Assembly: GCA_023260435.1 (NCBI GenBank)
Contig: JALQVG010000087.1
Span: forward strand, 1 to 33,466
Direction: 5' to 3'
Source of the DNA: Flavobacteriaceae bacterium
GTDB taxonomy: Bacteria > Bacteroidota > Bacteroidia > Flavobacteriales > Flavobacteriaceae
Length of the DNA stretch: 33,466 nucleotides
This document shows, piece after piece, positions 8,062-16,955 of this stretch (within the stretch, counting starts at the first letter, position 1; every line of letters starts with the position of its first letter). The translations under genes and the position numbers were made by a program. Under the pieces are notes generated by a model, which was given only the letters and a program-made list of their open reading frames with translations, had not been told where the DNA came from and searched no databases.

Positions 8062-10515
8062 ATGAATACACACTGCCTCAAGGGCTTGCCCACAAAAGTA
8101 ACGCTTATCTTCATTTTGGGGATGTTGATCGGTTGCAGTGGACTGAAAAACATTCCAGAGGGCAGTTTTTTACTCGACGAACAGACAATTTTACTCGGAA
8201 ATAAAAAGATTAGAAACGACTCTGTTCTCGCCTTGTTATCGACAAAACCCAATAGCCAAATTGCGGGGATTCGCCCTAAACTTTGGCTTTACCAAATATC
8301 AAGAGCACCTCGAGACCTACAAGATCAACCTTGGTTGAGAAAAATAGGTCAAGCACCGATATATTACTCCTCCCAGGAAGCAGCCCGTAATCGGCTCAAA
8401 ATGGTGGACTATTATCAGTCCAAAGGGTATTTCAATGCAAAAATCAAAGACACCGTGGTCTTCCATCCAAAAAAACCTTTGGCAGAGGTTGAGTATTCGT
8501 TGGATCTAGGCAATCCATACATCATCGATCAATTTTCGGTCAAAACCGATAATACGCTCTTGGATAGTCTATACATGGCAGCCCAAGAACATTCCTACAT
8601 CAAAGAAGGTCGTATCGTTAGCGTCGAAGACCTAACCCGTGAGCGCACACGACTTACCCAGTGGTTCAAAAACAATGGAGTATTTCAATTTCAAGAATCT
8701 GCCCTTTCCTTTACCATAAGGCGGGATACTACCGACCGAGGAAAGGATAACCGAGTACAACTTGACCTAAACATCAGTGCCCCCAGGGGACCTGCAGGTA
8801 CAGTTGCTGCCCCTTTCAAACGCGAGCAATGGGAAAAAATTGACGTTTTTGTAGGCCTAGATGCCCGAAATCCGGAGACTGAACTGGACAGTCTGACCTA
8901 CGAAGGGATCACATTTTTTTACCGAGGGAAACTCGGATACCAACCACAGGTATTGGCCAGGGCCATACCCTTGAGTCCCGGTCAGTGGTACAGTGAAGAA
9001 AAGAGAAATCAAACGTATCGTTGGATCAATAATCTCGGGACTTTACGCGCACCGCGAATTGCCGCTGAACCCCAAGATGATGGAATGTTGTACGGTCGGA
9101 TCGATTTGGTACCCAAAGACAGATATGCCACGGAACTAAACCTAGACTTAACCCACAACAACATACAACGATTAGGTATTGCCTTTAGCGCTGGGGTATC
9201 GGCGTTGAACATCAGCCAGCGATCAGATATTCTGCGCATCAACACACGTGGATCCATAGGACTGTTAGGCGATGCCGTAGGCACGGATCAAAAATACACC
9301 TCCGAGTACGGCGTAGATATTTCGTTAACTAGACCAGAATTATGGGTTCCGTTTGGTCTGGGAAAAAACCTGATCAACCAGGATAAGGCACCAAAGACCA
9401 GTGTGGTTCTTGGTAGAAGCATACAAAACAATATCGGACTAGATCGTCAAACCTTGAATGCTTCGTTGGGTTACCAATGGAATGCACAAACTTATTCAAG
9501 ACATACGTTTAATCTGATTGATATACAATATGTGCGCAATCTAAACCCTGATCGGTTCTTCAATGTTTACCAAAACAGTTTTGATCAATTAAATGAGTTG
9601 GCTCAGTTGTGGCGAGACAATCCATCCTACACAAAATATTTTGATTCTTCGACAAACCAATTGATCATACCCTCCGGAGCTCAGGGATTTATTGACGACT
9701 TTTTGAGTAATCAGCTGTTGAGCGATCAATATCAAGAGGTATTACTGATTGAGGAGCGCCGAAAGAGACTGACAGAAAACAACTTGATTTCCAGTACACA
9801 ATGGAGCTACACCAACGGAATATCAAACAACCTAAATGATCCACAATTTTCGCAATTCAGAATACTAGTAGAAAGTGCTGGAGGACTTCTGTCTTTAGCT
9901 GCCCCTTTGGTGGGTCTAGAGAAAAATGAAGACGGCATGTACAGTTATGCCAAAGTTCCCTTTGCTCAATATGTCAAAACTGAATTGAGTTGGATCAAGC
10001 ATTGGCCCTTGGCTCCTACCCAAAGCATTGCTTTTCGCGTTTTTAGTGGAGCCGCCATTCCGTACGGAAATGCTCGGAACATACCATTTACAAGGTCTTA
10101 TTTTGCCGGAGGTTCAAACGACAACAGAGCGTGGAACGCTTACGCACTAGGACCTGGAACAACGAGCAACTTAAATGATTTCAACGAAGCAAATTTCAAA
10201 CTGGCCGCCAATCTCGAATACCGATTTGGCTTAGCTGGTCCCTTTTTAGGAGCATTGTTTGTCGATGCCGGAAATATTTGGAATCTTTTAGATGATACGC
10301 CCAATCGAGAAGCTCAATTCAAAGGATTGGCCTCGTTGAGGGATTTAGCCGCGGGTACTGGAGGTGGGTTGCGCTATGACTTTGGGTACTTTTTATTCAG
10401 ACTAGATTGGGGATTTAAAGCGCATAACCCGGGTAACACAGCCGGAAACCGTTGGTTTAAGTCCATGAATTTTGCGAATTCCGTAATAAACATAGGGATA
10501 AATTATCCTTTTTAG
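8062..10515 (+). CDS. tamL: lipoprotein Omp85 protein TamL (BamA/TamA family)
   Basis: An 817-residue outer-membrane protein of the Omp85 superfamily. From the start at 8062 there is a short basic region, a hydrophobic stretch and a lipobox LIGC with Cys25, so the mature protein is a lipoprotein. That feature distinguishes Bacteroidota TamL from proteobacterial TamA. The middle (about 50-350) reads as POTRA-like repeats. The C-terminal ~400 residues form a 16-strand-type barrel, with the conserved FAGGSNDNRAW substrate-gate segment near 690 and a terminal Phe. It would insert or stabilise outer-membrane proteins with TamB, which is not in this window. A longer frame begins at 8020 but overlaps the divergent methyltransferase start and spoils the signal peptide. 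Confidence 0.9.
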   Translation: MNTHCLKGLPTKVTLIFILGMLIGCSGLKNIPEGSFLLDEQTILLGNKKIRNDSVLALLSTKPNSQIAGIRPKLWLYQISRAPRDLQDQPWLRKIGQAPIYYSSQEAARNRLKMVDYYQSKGYFNAKIKDTVVFHPKKPLAEVEYSLDLGNPYIIDQFSVKTDNTLLDSLYMAAQEHSYIKEGRIVSVEDLTRERTRLTQWFKNNGVFQFQESALSFTIRRDTTDRGKDNRVQLDLNISAPRGPAGTVAAPFKREQWEKIDVFVGLDARNPETELDSLTYEGITFFYRGKLGYQPQVLARAIPLSPGQWYSEEKRNQTYRWINNLGTLRAPRIAAEPQDDGMLYGRIDLVPKDRYATELNLDLTHNNIQRLGIAFSAGVSALNISQRSDILRINTRGSIGLLGDAVGTDQKYTSEYGVDISLTRPELWVPFGLGKNLINQDKAPKTSVVLGRSIQNNIGLDRQTLNASLGYQWNAQTYSRHTFNLIDIQYVRNLNPDRFFNVYQNSFDQLNELAQLWRDNPSYTKYFDSSTNQLIIPSGAQGFIDDFLSNQLLSDQYQEVLLIEERRKRLTENNLISSTQWSYTNGISNNLNDPQFSQFRILVESAGGLLSLAAPLVGLEKNEDGMYSYAKVPFAQYVKTELSWIKHWPLAPTQSIAFRVFSGAAIPYGNARNIPFTRSYFAGGSNDNRAWNAYALGPGTTSNLNDFNEANFKLAANLEYRFGLAGPFLGALFVDAGNIWNLLDDTPNREAQFKGLASLRDLAAGTGGGLRYDFGYFLFRLDWGFKAHNPGNTAGNRWFKSMNFANSVINIGINYPF

Positions 10516-10529
10516 ACCCAAATAATTTA

Positions 10530-10537
10530 TACTTTTG
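10530..10537 (+). promoter_or_regulatory. putative -7 box for fba-accD
   Basis: TACTTTTG matches TAnnTTTG, ending 25 bp before the fba ATG, at a conventional leader length. No clear -33 TTTG is seen. Confidence 0.5.
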
Positions 10538-10562
10538 CCGCTTATCTAACAAAAAATAGACC

Positions 10563-11630
10563 ATGGCCCACAACATTCAACCTGGAGTTGCCACAGGAGA
10601 TCAAGTACAAGCAATTTTTAAATACGCAAAAGAAAAAGGATTTGCCTTACCCGCTGTTAACGTGATTAGCTCAAGCACCATCAATGGTGTTCTCGAGACC
10701 GCTGCCGCTTTAAAGGCGCCTGTAATTATTCAATTTTCCAACGGAGGCGCACAATTCAATGCAGGAAAAGGATTGTCCAACGAAAATCAAAAAGCTGCGA
10801 TTGCTGGTTCAATCGCGGGCGCAAAACACGTACACGAACTAGCTAAGGCATATGGTGTCCCTGTAATACTACACACAGATCACTGCGCGAAAAACCTTTT
10901 ACCTTGGATCGATGGTTTGCTAGATGCGAGCGAACAACATTTTAAACAAACCGGAAGCCCTTTATTTAGCTCACACATGATTGATCTATCTGAAGAGCCA
11001 TTGGAGGAAAACATCGAATTGTGTAAAGAGTACCTAAAGCGCATGAGCGCTATGGGAATGACCTTGGAAATCGAACTAGGAATTACTGGTGGCGAAGAAG
11101 ATGGTGTTGACAATTCTGATGTAGATGACTCCAAGTTATACACCCAACCCGAAGAAGTAGCTTATGCTTATGAGGAACTTTCTAAAATCAGCCCAAGATT
11201 TACTGTGGCCGCAGCTTTTGGAAATGTTCACGGAGTATACAAGCCTGGAAACGTTAAGTTGACACCTAAAATCCTGAAGAATTCTCAAGAATACATCAGC
11301 GAAAAATACGGTGTTGGACATAACCACATCGATTTTGTTTTCCATGGCGGTTCAGGTTCAACCGTTGAAGAAATCCGTGAAGCTATTGGTTATGGGGTGA
11401 TTAAAATGAATATTGACACCGATATGCAATACGCCTACATGGAAGGAGTTCGCAACTATATCCAGGATAAAAATGCGTATCTTCAAGGGCAGATTGGAAA
11501 TCCTGAAGGTGCAGATGCACCGAATAAAAAATACTACGACCCTAGAACTTGGATTCGCGAAGGTGAAAAAACCTTTGTAGCCCGATTGAAGAAGGCTTTC
11601 GAAGACCTAAATAACGTGAATACCCTATAG
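10563..11630 (+). CDS. fbaA: class II fructose-bisphosphate aldolase
   Basis: A cytosolic zinc enzyme of glycolysis and gluconeogenesis that cleaves fructose 1,6-bisphosphate to dihydroxyacetone phosphate and glyceraldehyde 3-phosphate. The 355-residue length and insertions fit class IIA (E. coli FbaA type). Visible active-site parts are HTDHC (104-108) with catalytic Asp106 and zinc ligand His107, LEIELG near 168-173, zinc ligands His223 (NVHGVY) and His261 (FHGGSGS), and the phosphate-binding NIDTD at 283-287. The accD gene follows 28 bp later without a terminator, so the two are likely co-transcribed. Confidence 0.96.
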   Translation: MAHNIQPGVATGDQVQAIFKYAKEKGFALPAVNVISSSTINGVLETAAALKAPVIIQFSNGGAQFNAGKGLSNENQKAAIAGSIAGAKHVHELAKAYGVPVILHTDHCAKNLLPWIDGLLDASEQHFKQTGSPLFSSHMIDLSEEPLEENIELCKEYLKRMSAMGMTLEIELGITGGEEDGVDNSDVDDSKLYTQPEEVAYAYEELSKISPRFTVAAAFGNVHGVYKPGNVKLTPKILKNSQEYISEKYGVGHNHIDFVFHGGSGSTVEEIREAIGYGVIKMNIDTDMQYAYMEGVRNYIQDKNAYLQGQIGNPEGADAPNKKYYDPRTWIREGEKTFVARLKKAFEDLNNVNTL

Positions 11631-11658
11631 TTTTCACGACCAACAAAAATGATCGTCT

Positions 11659-12519
11659 ATGACTGCTTGGTTTAAACGCAAAGAAAAAGGCATACAAACA
11701 GCCACTGAAGAAAAGAAAGATACCCCCAAAGGTCTGTGGTACAAATCTCCTTCTGGAAAAATTGTGGAAACTGAGGAATTGGCTGCTAACTTTTTTGTTA
11801 GCCCCGAGGACGACTACCATGTACGTATTGGCAGTAAGGAGTACTTTGAAATTCTTTTCGATGACAACCAGTTTACAGAACTCGATGCTGGACTGACCGC
11901 AGTCGATACCCTAGAATTTGAAGACACCAAAAAATATGCGGAACGACTAGAGCAAGCGATTGCCAAAACAGGTTTAAAAGACGCTGTGCGCACAGCCGTA
12001 GGTCCCTCAAAAGGCAGAGACATCGTGATTTGCTGTATGGATTTTGCCTTTATTGGCGGTTCGATGGGCGCTGTAGTGGGTGAGAAAATAGTCAGGGGCA
12101 TCGATCACGCCATTAAAAACCAGCTGCCTTTCTTGATGATCTCTAAGTCTGGAGGAGCCAGAATGATGGAAGCTGCTATCTCTTTAATGCAGCTGGCCAA
12201 GACCTCTGCCAAACTAGCTCAGCTAGCCAAAGCAGGCTTGCCCTACATCTCCTTGTGCACCGATCCAACTACTGGGGGAACCACCGCTTCGTATGCCATG
12301 CTCGGAGACATCAACATTGCTGAACCTGGAGCACTTATTGGGTTTGCTGGGCCGCGTGTTGTCAAAGAAGCTACTGGACAAGACTTACCTGAAGGATTTC
12401 AAACATCAGAATTCTTATTGGAACACGGGTTTCTGGATTTTATCACCCACCGTAAAGAATTAAAAAACAAGCTTAATCTCTACATCGATTTAATTCAAAA
12501 TAAGCCTGTGCGTAATTAG
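11659..12519 (+). CDS. accD: acetyl-CoA carboxylase carboxyltransferase beta subunit, zinc finger lost
   Basis: AccD, with AccA, transfers the carboxyl group from carboxybiotin to acetyl-CoA to make malonyl-CoA, the first step of fatty-acid synthesis. The 286-residue protein has the crotonase-fold core with FIGGSMG...[16 protein letters not shown] and [17 protein letters not shown]. The N-terminal four-cysteine zinc ribbon of most AccD proteins is replaced. Where two CPxC pairs are expected there is SPSG (30-33) and SPED (48-51), so zinc cannot be bound there. The surrounding sequence LWYK and YHVRIG aligns well, so this is substitution rather than deletion. I recall the same in other Flavobacteriia. 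accA is not in the window. Confidence 0.93.
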   Translation: MTAWFKRKEKGIQTATEEKKDTPKGLWYKSPSGKIVETEELAANFFVSPEDDYHVRIGSKEYFEILFDDNQFTELDAGLTAVDTLEFEDTKKYAERLEQAIAKTGLKDAVRTAVGPSKGRDIVICCMDFAFIGGSMGAVVGEKIVRGIDHAIKNQLPFLMISKSGGARMMEAAISLMQLAKTSAKLAQLAKAGLPYISLCTDPTTGGTTASYAMLGDINIAEPGALIGFAGPRVVKEATGQDLPEGFQTSEFLLEHGFLDFITHRKELKNKLNLYIDLIQNKPVRN

Positions 12520-12531
12520 GATATTTTATTC

Positions 12532-12539
12532 TATATTTG
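12532..12539 (+). promoter_or_regulatory. putative -7 box for rpsO
   Basis: TATATTTG matches TAnnTTTG. It lies 12 bp after the accD stop and 53 bp before the rpsO ATG, leaving a leader of about 45 nt that could hold S15 autoregulatory structure. Confidence 0.5.
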
Positions 12540-12592
12540 CACCCTGTTTGAAAACCAATCAGATACATAAAAATCATTAAACCAATATTGGC

Positions 12593-12862
12593 ATGTATTT
12601 AAGCAAAGAAGTAAAGTCGGACATCTTCCAAAAACATGGAGGTGACGCAAAAAACACAGGGAACACAGAAGGTCAAATCGCCTTGTTCACCTTTAGAATT
12701 AACCACCTGACTGAGCACTTAAAAAGAAACCGCAAGGATTTCAACACAGAGCGCTCACTGGTAAAATTGGTAGGTAAAAGAAGAAGCCTCTTGGATTACC
12801 TAATCAAGACAGACATTTTGCGCTACCGCGCCATCATCAAGGAACTCGGTATCCGTAAATAA
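12593..12862 (+). CDS. rpsO: 30S ribosomal protein S15
   Basis: The 89-residue product has the family length and the conserved core: TGNTEGQIALFTFRI (about 22-36), LTEHLKRNRKDF, and the RRSLLDYL segment near 64-71. S15 is a primary 16S binder that nucleates the platform of the 30S subunit. The gene has its own putative promoter and is followed at once by a strong intrinsic terminator, then pnp. The rpsO-pnp linkage is conserved across many bacteria. Confidence 0.97.
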   Translation: MYLSKEVKSDIFQKHGGDAKNTGNTEGQIALFTFRINHLTEHLKRNRKDFNTERSLVKLVGKRRSLLDYLIKTDILRYRAIIKELGIRK

Positions 12863-12869
12863 CCTAAAA

Positions 12870-12892
12870 GGGAAGCGATGCTTCCCTTTTTT
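12870..12892 (+). terminator. intrinsic terminator after rpsO
   Basis: GGGAAGC / GCTTCCC forms a 7-bp perfect stem (12870-12876, 12880-12886) with a GAT loop, followed by six T. It starts 8 bp after the rpsO stop and lies between rpsO and pnp. Confidence 0.9.
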
Positions 12893-13000
12893 GCATTAAA
12901 AGCCAACTGCGACGTTTTTCACTGGTCACACACAACAACACAACCTGACCGTCCAGCAGACGGGACCAATGTCGAACAACCTCCGGGTAAAACAAAAAGA
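12893..13000 (+). promoter_or_regulatory. pnp 5' leader with nested hairpins
   Basis: This 108-nt gap between the rpsO terminator and the pnp start contains no TAnnTTTG promoter. It can fold a hairpin CCGTC/GACGG (12949-12953, 12959-12963) directly followed by GACCA (12964-12968). GACCA can pair back to TGGTC at 12923-12927, enclosing an unpaired, G-poor, CA-rich strand. Leaders of pnp are autoregulatory in enterobacteria; that role here is an inference. Confidence 0.35.
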
Positions 13001-15274
13001 ATGATACCAAAAGTATTTAAACAAGAAATTCAATTGGGCGATGGGAGAACCATTACCCTAGAAACAGGAAAACTGGCCAAACAAGCCCATGGTTCCGTAG
13101 TGGTTCAATCAGGAAAATGCATGTTGCTGTGTACCGTTGTGTCTAACTACGATCAACAAGACATCGATTTTCTACCCCTTACAGTAGATTATCGCGAGAA
13201 ATTTGCGGCCTCTGGTCGTTATCCAGGCGGATTCTTCAAAAGAGAAGCACGCCCAAGTGATGGGGAAGTATTAACCATGCGTCTAGTAGACCGCGTGTTG
13301 CGTCCTTTGTTTCCAAAAGATTACCACGCAGAAACCCAAGTGATGATTCAGTTGATGTCTCATGACGAGGAAGTGATGCCTGACGCACTGGCGGGCTTGG
13401 CTGCTTCAGCGGCCATTCAACTGTCCGACATTCCCTTTGAATGCCCTATTTCTGAAGTTCGCGTAGGTCGAATTGACGGTCAATTCATCATTAATCCAAC
13501 ACGAGCTCAACTCGAAGTATCCGATATCGATATGGTGATCGGTGCCTCTGCTGATTCAGTGATGATGGTGGAAGGTGAAATGAAAGAAATTTCAGAGGAA
13601 GAGATGGTCGAAGCCATCGCATTTGCCCACCAAGCGATTAAAGTTCAATGTGCTGCACAAGTAGCCCTGGCTGAAGCCGTTGGCAAAAAAGAAGTGCGCA
13701 CCTACACACCGGAAGCAAGCGATGAGTCATTGGCTCAGATCGTGAGAGAACGCGCCTATGATAAAGTGTATGAAGTAGCTCGTAAAGGTTCTTCTAAAAA
13801 GGAGCGCAGCAGCTCATTTGCCGCTATCAGAGAGGAAGTATTGGCTAGTTTTTCAGAAGAGGAACGCGCTGAAAAAAGCGGTTTGATCAAAAAATACTAC
13901 AGCAAAGCTGAAAAAGAGGCAGTACGTGATTTGACCCTAAATGAAGGTCTTCGTCTCGATGGAAGAAAAACTACCGACATTAGACCTATCTGGTGTGAGG
14001 TTGATTACCTTCCTTCTACCCACGGATCTGCTTTGTTTACCCGCGGCGAAACCCAAGCGTTGGCTACGGTAACTTTGGGAACTTCCAGAGAAGCCAATCA
14101 AATCGATATGCCTTCTTTTGAAGGAGAAGAAACTTTCTACCTACACTACAATTTTCCCCCATTCTCCACCGGAGAAGCTCGTCCCATCAGGGGAACTTCT
14201 CGTCGCGAGGTAGGTCATGGTAACTTGGCACAACGCGCCCTTAAAGGGATGGTTCCTGCTGATTGCCCGTACACGGTTCGCGTGGTGAGTGAAGTTTTGG
14301 AATCCAACGGTTCTTCTTCTATGGCGACTGTTTGTGCAGGTACTATGGCGTTGATGGATGCTGGTGTTCAAATGACTAAACCTGTATCAGGTATTGCTAT
14401 GGGCTTGATCACTGATACAAAAACCGGCAAATACGCCGTATTGTCTGACATCCTAGGAGACGAAGATCACTTGGGAGATATGGACTTTAAAGTGACTGGA
14501 ACGGCTGACGGAATTACCGCCTGTCAAATGGACATCAAAGTAAAAGGCCTTTCCTATGAGATTTTAGTGAACGCTTTAAAGCAAGCTGCTGCTGGTAGGT
14601 TACATATCTTGGAAAAGTTGGTGGAAACCATCGAAGCGCCTAGAGCTGATGTAAAAGCCCACGCGCCAAAAATGATTACCACCCGTATTCCTAACGAGTA
14701 CATCGGCGCCTTGATCGGTCCTGGAGGAAAAGTGATCCAAGAATTGCAAAAAACCACCAAAACAACCATCGTGATTAACGAAGACCCGATTACTGAAGAA
14801 GGGATTGTGGAAATTTTAGGTACTAATCAAGCAGGTATTGATGCGGTATTGGCCAAAATTGACTCATTGACCTTTAAACCCGTAGTAGGCCAAGTATATC
14901 AAGTAAAAGTGATCAAAATCCTAGATTTTGGGGCTGTAGTAGAATACTTAGACGCACCGGGCAATGAAGTATTGCTCCACGTATCTGAACTAGCTTGGGA
15001 ACGCACGGAAAACGTCACCGACGTGGTGAATATGGGAGATACTTTCGAAGTGAAATACTTTGGTGTAGACCCTAAAACCAGAAAAGACAAGGTATCTAAA
15101 AAAGCCTTAGTCCCTAAACCGGAAGGGTACGAATCCAGACCTCGTCCAGAGCGTAAAGACAATGACCGTGGTCCGAGAAGAAACGACCGAAGAGATGATC
15201 GCCGAGATGACCGAAGAGACCGTCCAGAACGTTCCGATCGAGCACCTCAAAACGATGCTCCTCAAGAGGATTAA
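13001..15274 (+). CDS. pnp: polyribonucleotide nucleotidyltransferase (PNPase)
   Basis: PNPase degrades RNA 3'-to-5' by phosphorolysis and can add tails in reverse. The 757-residue protein has two RNase PH-like cores (about 1-210 and 315-545) separated by an all-helical domain. The second core carries the [17 protein letters not shown] phosphate site. A KH domain with [12 protein letters not shown] (about 563-629) and an S1 domain (about 630-700) follow. It ends in a ~55-residue charged tail rich in Arg/Asp with the repeat RRDD. The frame is open back to 12878, inside the rpsO terminator. The family start [10 protein letters not shown] at 13001 is clearly the real one. Transcription may come by read-through from rpsO. 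Confidence 0.97.
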   Translation: MIPKVFKQEIQLGDGRTITLETGKLAKQAHGSVVVQSGKCMLLCTVVSNYDQQDIDFLPLTVDYREKFAASGRYPGGFFKREARPSDGEVLTMRLVDRVLRPLFPKDYHAETQVMIQLMSHDEEVMPDALAGLAASAAIQLSDIPFECPISEVRVGRIDGQFIINPTRAQLEVSDIDMVIGASADSVMMVEGEMKEISEEEMVEAIAFAHQAIKVQCAAQVALAEAVGKKEVRTYTPEASDESLAQIVRERAYDKVYEVARKGSSKKERSSSFAAIREEVLASFSEEERAEKSGLIKKYYSKAEKEAVRDLTLNEGLRLDGRKTTDIRPIWCEVDYLPSTHGSALFTRGETQALATVTLGTSREANQIDMPSFEGEETFYLHYNFPPFSTGEARPIRGTSRREVGHGNLAQRALKGMVPADCPYTVRVVSEVLESNGSSSMATVCAGTMALMDAGVQMTKPVSGIAMGLITDTKTGKYAVLSDILGDEDHLGDMDFKVTGTADGITACQMDIKVKGLSYEILVNALKQAAAGRLHILEKLVETIEAPRADVKAHAPKMITTRIPNEYIGALIGPGGKVIQELQKTTKTTIVINEDPITEEGIVEILGTNQAGIDAVLAKIDSLTFKPVVGQVYQVKVIKILDFGAVVEYLDAPGNEVLLHVSELAWERTENVTDVVNMGDTFEVKYFGVDPKTRKDKVSKKALVPKPEGYESRPRPERKDNDRGPRRNDRRDDRRDDRRDRPERSDRAPQNDAPQED

Positions 15275-15282
15275 CCTGCAAA

Positions 15283-15313
15283 ACGCCCGAAAATAATTTC
15301 GGGCGTTTTTTTT
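15283..15313 (+). terminator. intrinsic terminator after pnp
   Basis: A perfect 10-bp stem ACGCCCGAAA/TTTCGGGCGT (15283-15292, 15297-15306) with an ATAA loop is followed by eight T (15306-15313). It begins 9 bp after the pnp stop. Confidence 0.93.
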
Positions 15314-15394
15314 ATACTATTTTGTAACCTTTTTGCGTTTTACACGTATAATAAGGGTGTGCTACAAAGTGCACCATTAAACGCCCACAAATTC

Positions 15395-16258
15395 ATGAGA
15401 CAACTCAAGATTACCAAACAGGTAACCAATAGAGAAACCGCATCATTAGACAAGTATTTACAAGAAATTGGAAAAGTCGATCTGATCACTGCTGAAGAAG
15501 AAGTAGAACTAGCTCAACGCATTAAAGCAGGTGACCAGCGAGCTTTAGAAAAACTGACCAAAGCCAATTTAAGGTTTGTGGTCTCTGTAGCTAAACAGTA
15601 TCAAAACCAAGGACTTACTTTACCGGATTTGATCAACGAGGGAAATCTTGGTTTGATCAAGGCTGCTCAGCGATTCGACGAAACTCGTGGATTCAAATTT
15701 ATTTCCTACGCGGTTTGGTGGATCCGTCAATCCATTCTTCAAGCCCTAGCGGAACAATCCCGTATTGTGCGTCTTCCACTGAATAAAATTGGGTCGATTA
15801 ATAAGATCAACAAAACATTTGCCTTCCTGGAACAAGCACATGAGCGCCAACCTTCTGCAGAGGAAATAGCCAAAGAGTTGGATATGACTGTGGAAGATGT
15901 GAAGCAATCACTCAAAAACTCTGGGCGCCATGTATCTATGGATGCACCACTGATTGACGGAGAGGATTCCAACCTGTACGATGTACTCCGTTCTGGCGAA
16001 TCACCAAACCCTGACAGAGAACTGATGCACGATTCTTTGCGCACAGAAATCGAGCGGGCACTAGAAACCCTAACGCCTAGAGAAGCCGATGTAGTTCGCC
16101 TGTATTTTGGCTTGGCCGGGCAACATTCAATGACCTTAGAAGAAATCGGAGAAACTTTTGACTTGACCAGAGAGCGAGTTCGTCAAATAAAAGAAAAAGC
16201 GATTCGACGACTCAAACACACCTCGAGAAGTAAAATCCTAAAAACGTATTTGGGCTAA
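15395..16258 (+). CDS. rpoD: housekeeping sigma factor RpoD/SigA
   Basis: The primary sigma factor directs RNA polymerase to vegetative promoters, including the TAnnTTTG class seen throughout this window. The 287-residue product is the short Bacteroidota form without region 1.1. Region 1.2 ([16 protein letters not shown]) comes first, then region 2 with [12 protein letters not shown] and the -10-melting block [13 protein letters not shown], then region 3. Region 4 has the helix-turn-helix [19 protein letters not shown] near 242-260. A GTG at 15359 would add 12 residues, but MRQLKITKQ at 15395 is the family start. It is bounded by terminators on both sides, so it is mainly monocistronic. The leader contains a TATAAT-like string (15349-15354) of unknown relevance. 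Confidence 0.96.
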   Translation: MRQLKITKQVTNRETASLDKYLQEIGKVDLITAEEEVELAQRIKAGDQRALEKLTKANLRFVVSVAKQYQNQGLTLPDLINEGNLGLIKAAQRFDETRGFKFISYAVWWIRQSILQALAEQSRIVRLPLNKIGSINKINKTFAFLEQAHERQPSAEEIAKELDMTVEDVKQSLKNSGRHVSMDAPLIDGEDSNLYDVLRSGESPNPDRELMHDSLRTEIERALETLTPREADVVRLYFGLAGQHSMTLEEIGETFDLTRERVRQIKEKAIRRLKHTSRSKILKTYLG

Positions 16259-16262
16259 CCTT

Positions 16263-16289
16263 AAGCCCCTGGTTTCAGGGGCTTTTTTA
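16263..16289 (+). terminator. intrinsic terminator after rpoD
   Basis: A 9-bp stem AAGCCCCTG/CAGGGGCTT (16263-16271, 16276-16284) with a GTTT loop is followed by a T-run. It begins 4 bp after the rpoD stop and abuts the start of rpe. Confidence 0.9.
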
Positions 16290-16298
16290 ATGACTACT

Positions 16299-16955
16299 AT
16301 GAGCAAAACACTGATTGCACCCTCTGTACTCGCTGCAGATTTTGCCAATTTAGAAAGAGACATCACCCTGATCAACCAATCCTCGGCTGATTGGTTTCAT
16401 ATCGACATCATGGACGGTGTTTTTGTCCCAAATATTTCATTTGGTATGCCCGTTTTGGCTGCCATAGGTCGTCATGCGCAAAAGCCTCTTGATGTACACT
16501 TGATGATCGTTGATCCTGATCGATACATCGATGTATTTGCCGATTTGGGTGCTCATGTTTTAAGTGTTCACTTAGAAGCCTGTACCCACCTGCACAGAAC
16601 TGTTCAGGCGATAAAAGCTAAAGGGATGAAAGCAGGCGTTGCCCTTAATCCTCATACACCCATACATCTTTTAGAAGATATTATTCAGGACCTCGACTTA
16701 GTGGTTGTGATGAGTGTTAATCCGGGATTTGGGGGGCAAAAGTTCATCGAAAACACCTATGAAAAGGTACGTGTGCTCAAGGCCCTTATTCAGCGAAAGT
16801 CTAGCCAAGCGTTGATTGAAATCGATGGGGGTGTTCAGTCCTCTAATGCCGCACAACTAGTGGCCGCTGGTGCTGATGTACTCGTAGCGGGAAATTTTGT
16901 ATTCAGCAGCCCTGAGCCGATCAAAACCATCCAAGAACTGAAAAATTTGGACTGA
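16299..16955 (+). CDS. rpe: ribulose-phosphate 3-epimerase
   Basis: Rpe interconverts ribulose 5-phosphate and xylulose 5-phosphate in the pentose phosphate pathway. The 218-residue TIM barrel shows IAPSVLAADFANL at the start, FHIDIMDGVFVPN (33-45) with metal ligands His34 and Asp36, DVHLMI with His67, VMSVNPGFGGQKF, and EIDGG with the second catalytic Asp. ATG codons at 16290 and 16299 are both possible; MSKTLIAPS matches the family start. Only a few bases separate it from the rpoD terminator, so either read-through or a promoter inside rpoD must drive it. Its TGA overlaps the ypdA ATG by one base. Confidence 0.95.
   Translation: MSKTLIAPSVLAADFANLERDITLINQSSADWFHIDIMDGVFVPNISFGMPVLAAIGRHAQKPLDVHLMIVDPDRYIDVFADLGAHVLSVHLEACTHLHRTVQAIKAKGMKAGVALNPHTPIHLLEDIIQDLDLVVVMSVNPGFGGQKFIENTYEKVRVLKALIQRKSSQALIEIDGGVQSSNAAQLVAAGADVLVAGNFVFSSPEPIKTIQELKNLD

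Noticed and set aside
12878-13000. In-frame upstream extension of pnp by 41 codons
   Set aside because: Its ATG lies in the loop and arm of the rpsO terminator. The extra residues match no PNPase domain, and the family start MIPKVFKQ is at 13001.
15338-15358. Classical TTG...TATAAT promoter for rpoD
   Set aside because: A TATAAT string is present, but this clade's sigma factor prefers TAnnTTTG and no properly spaced -33 partner was seen. Not listed as a feature.
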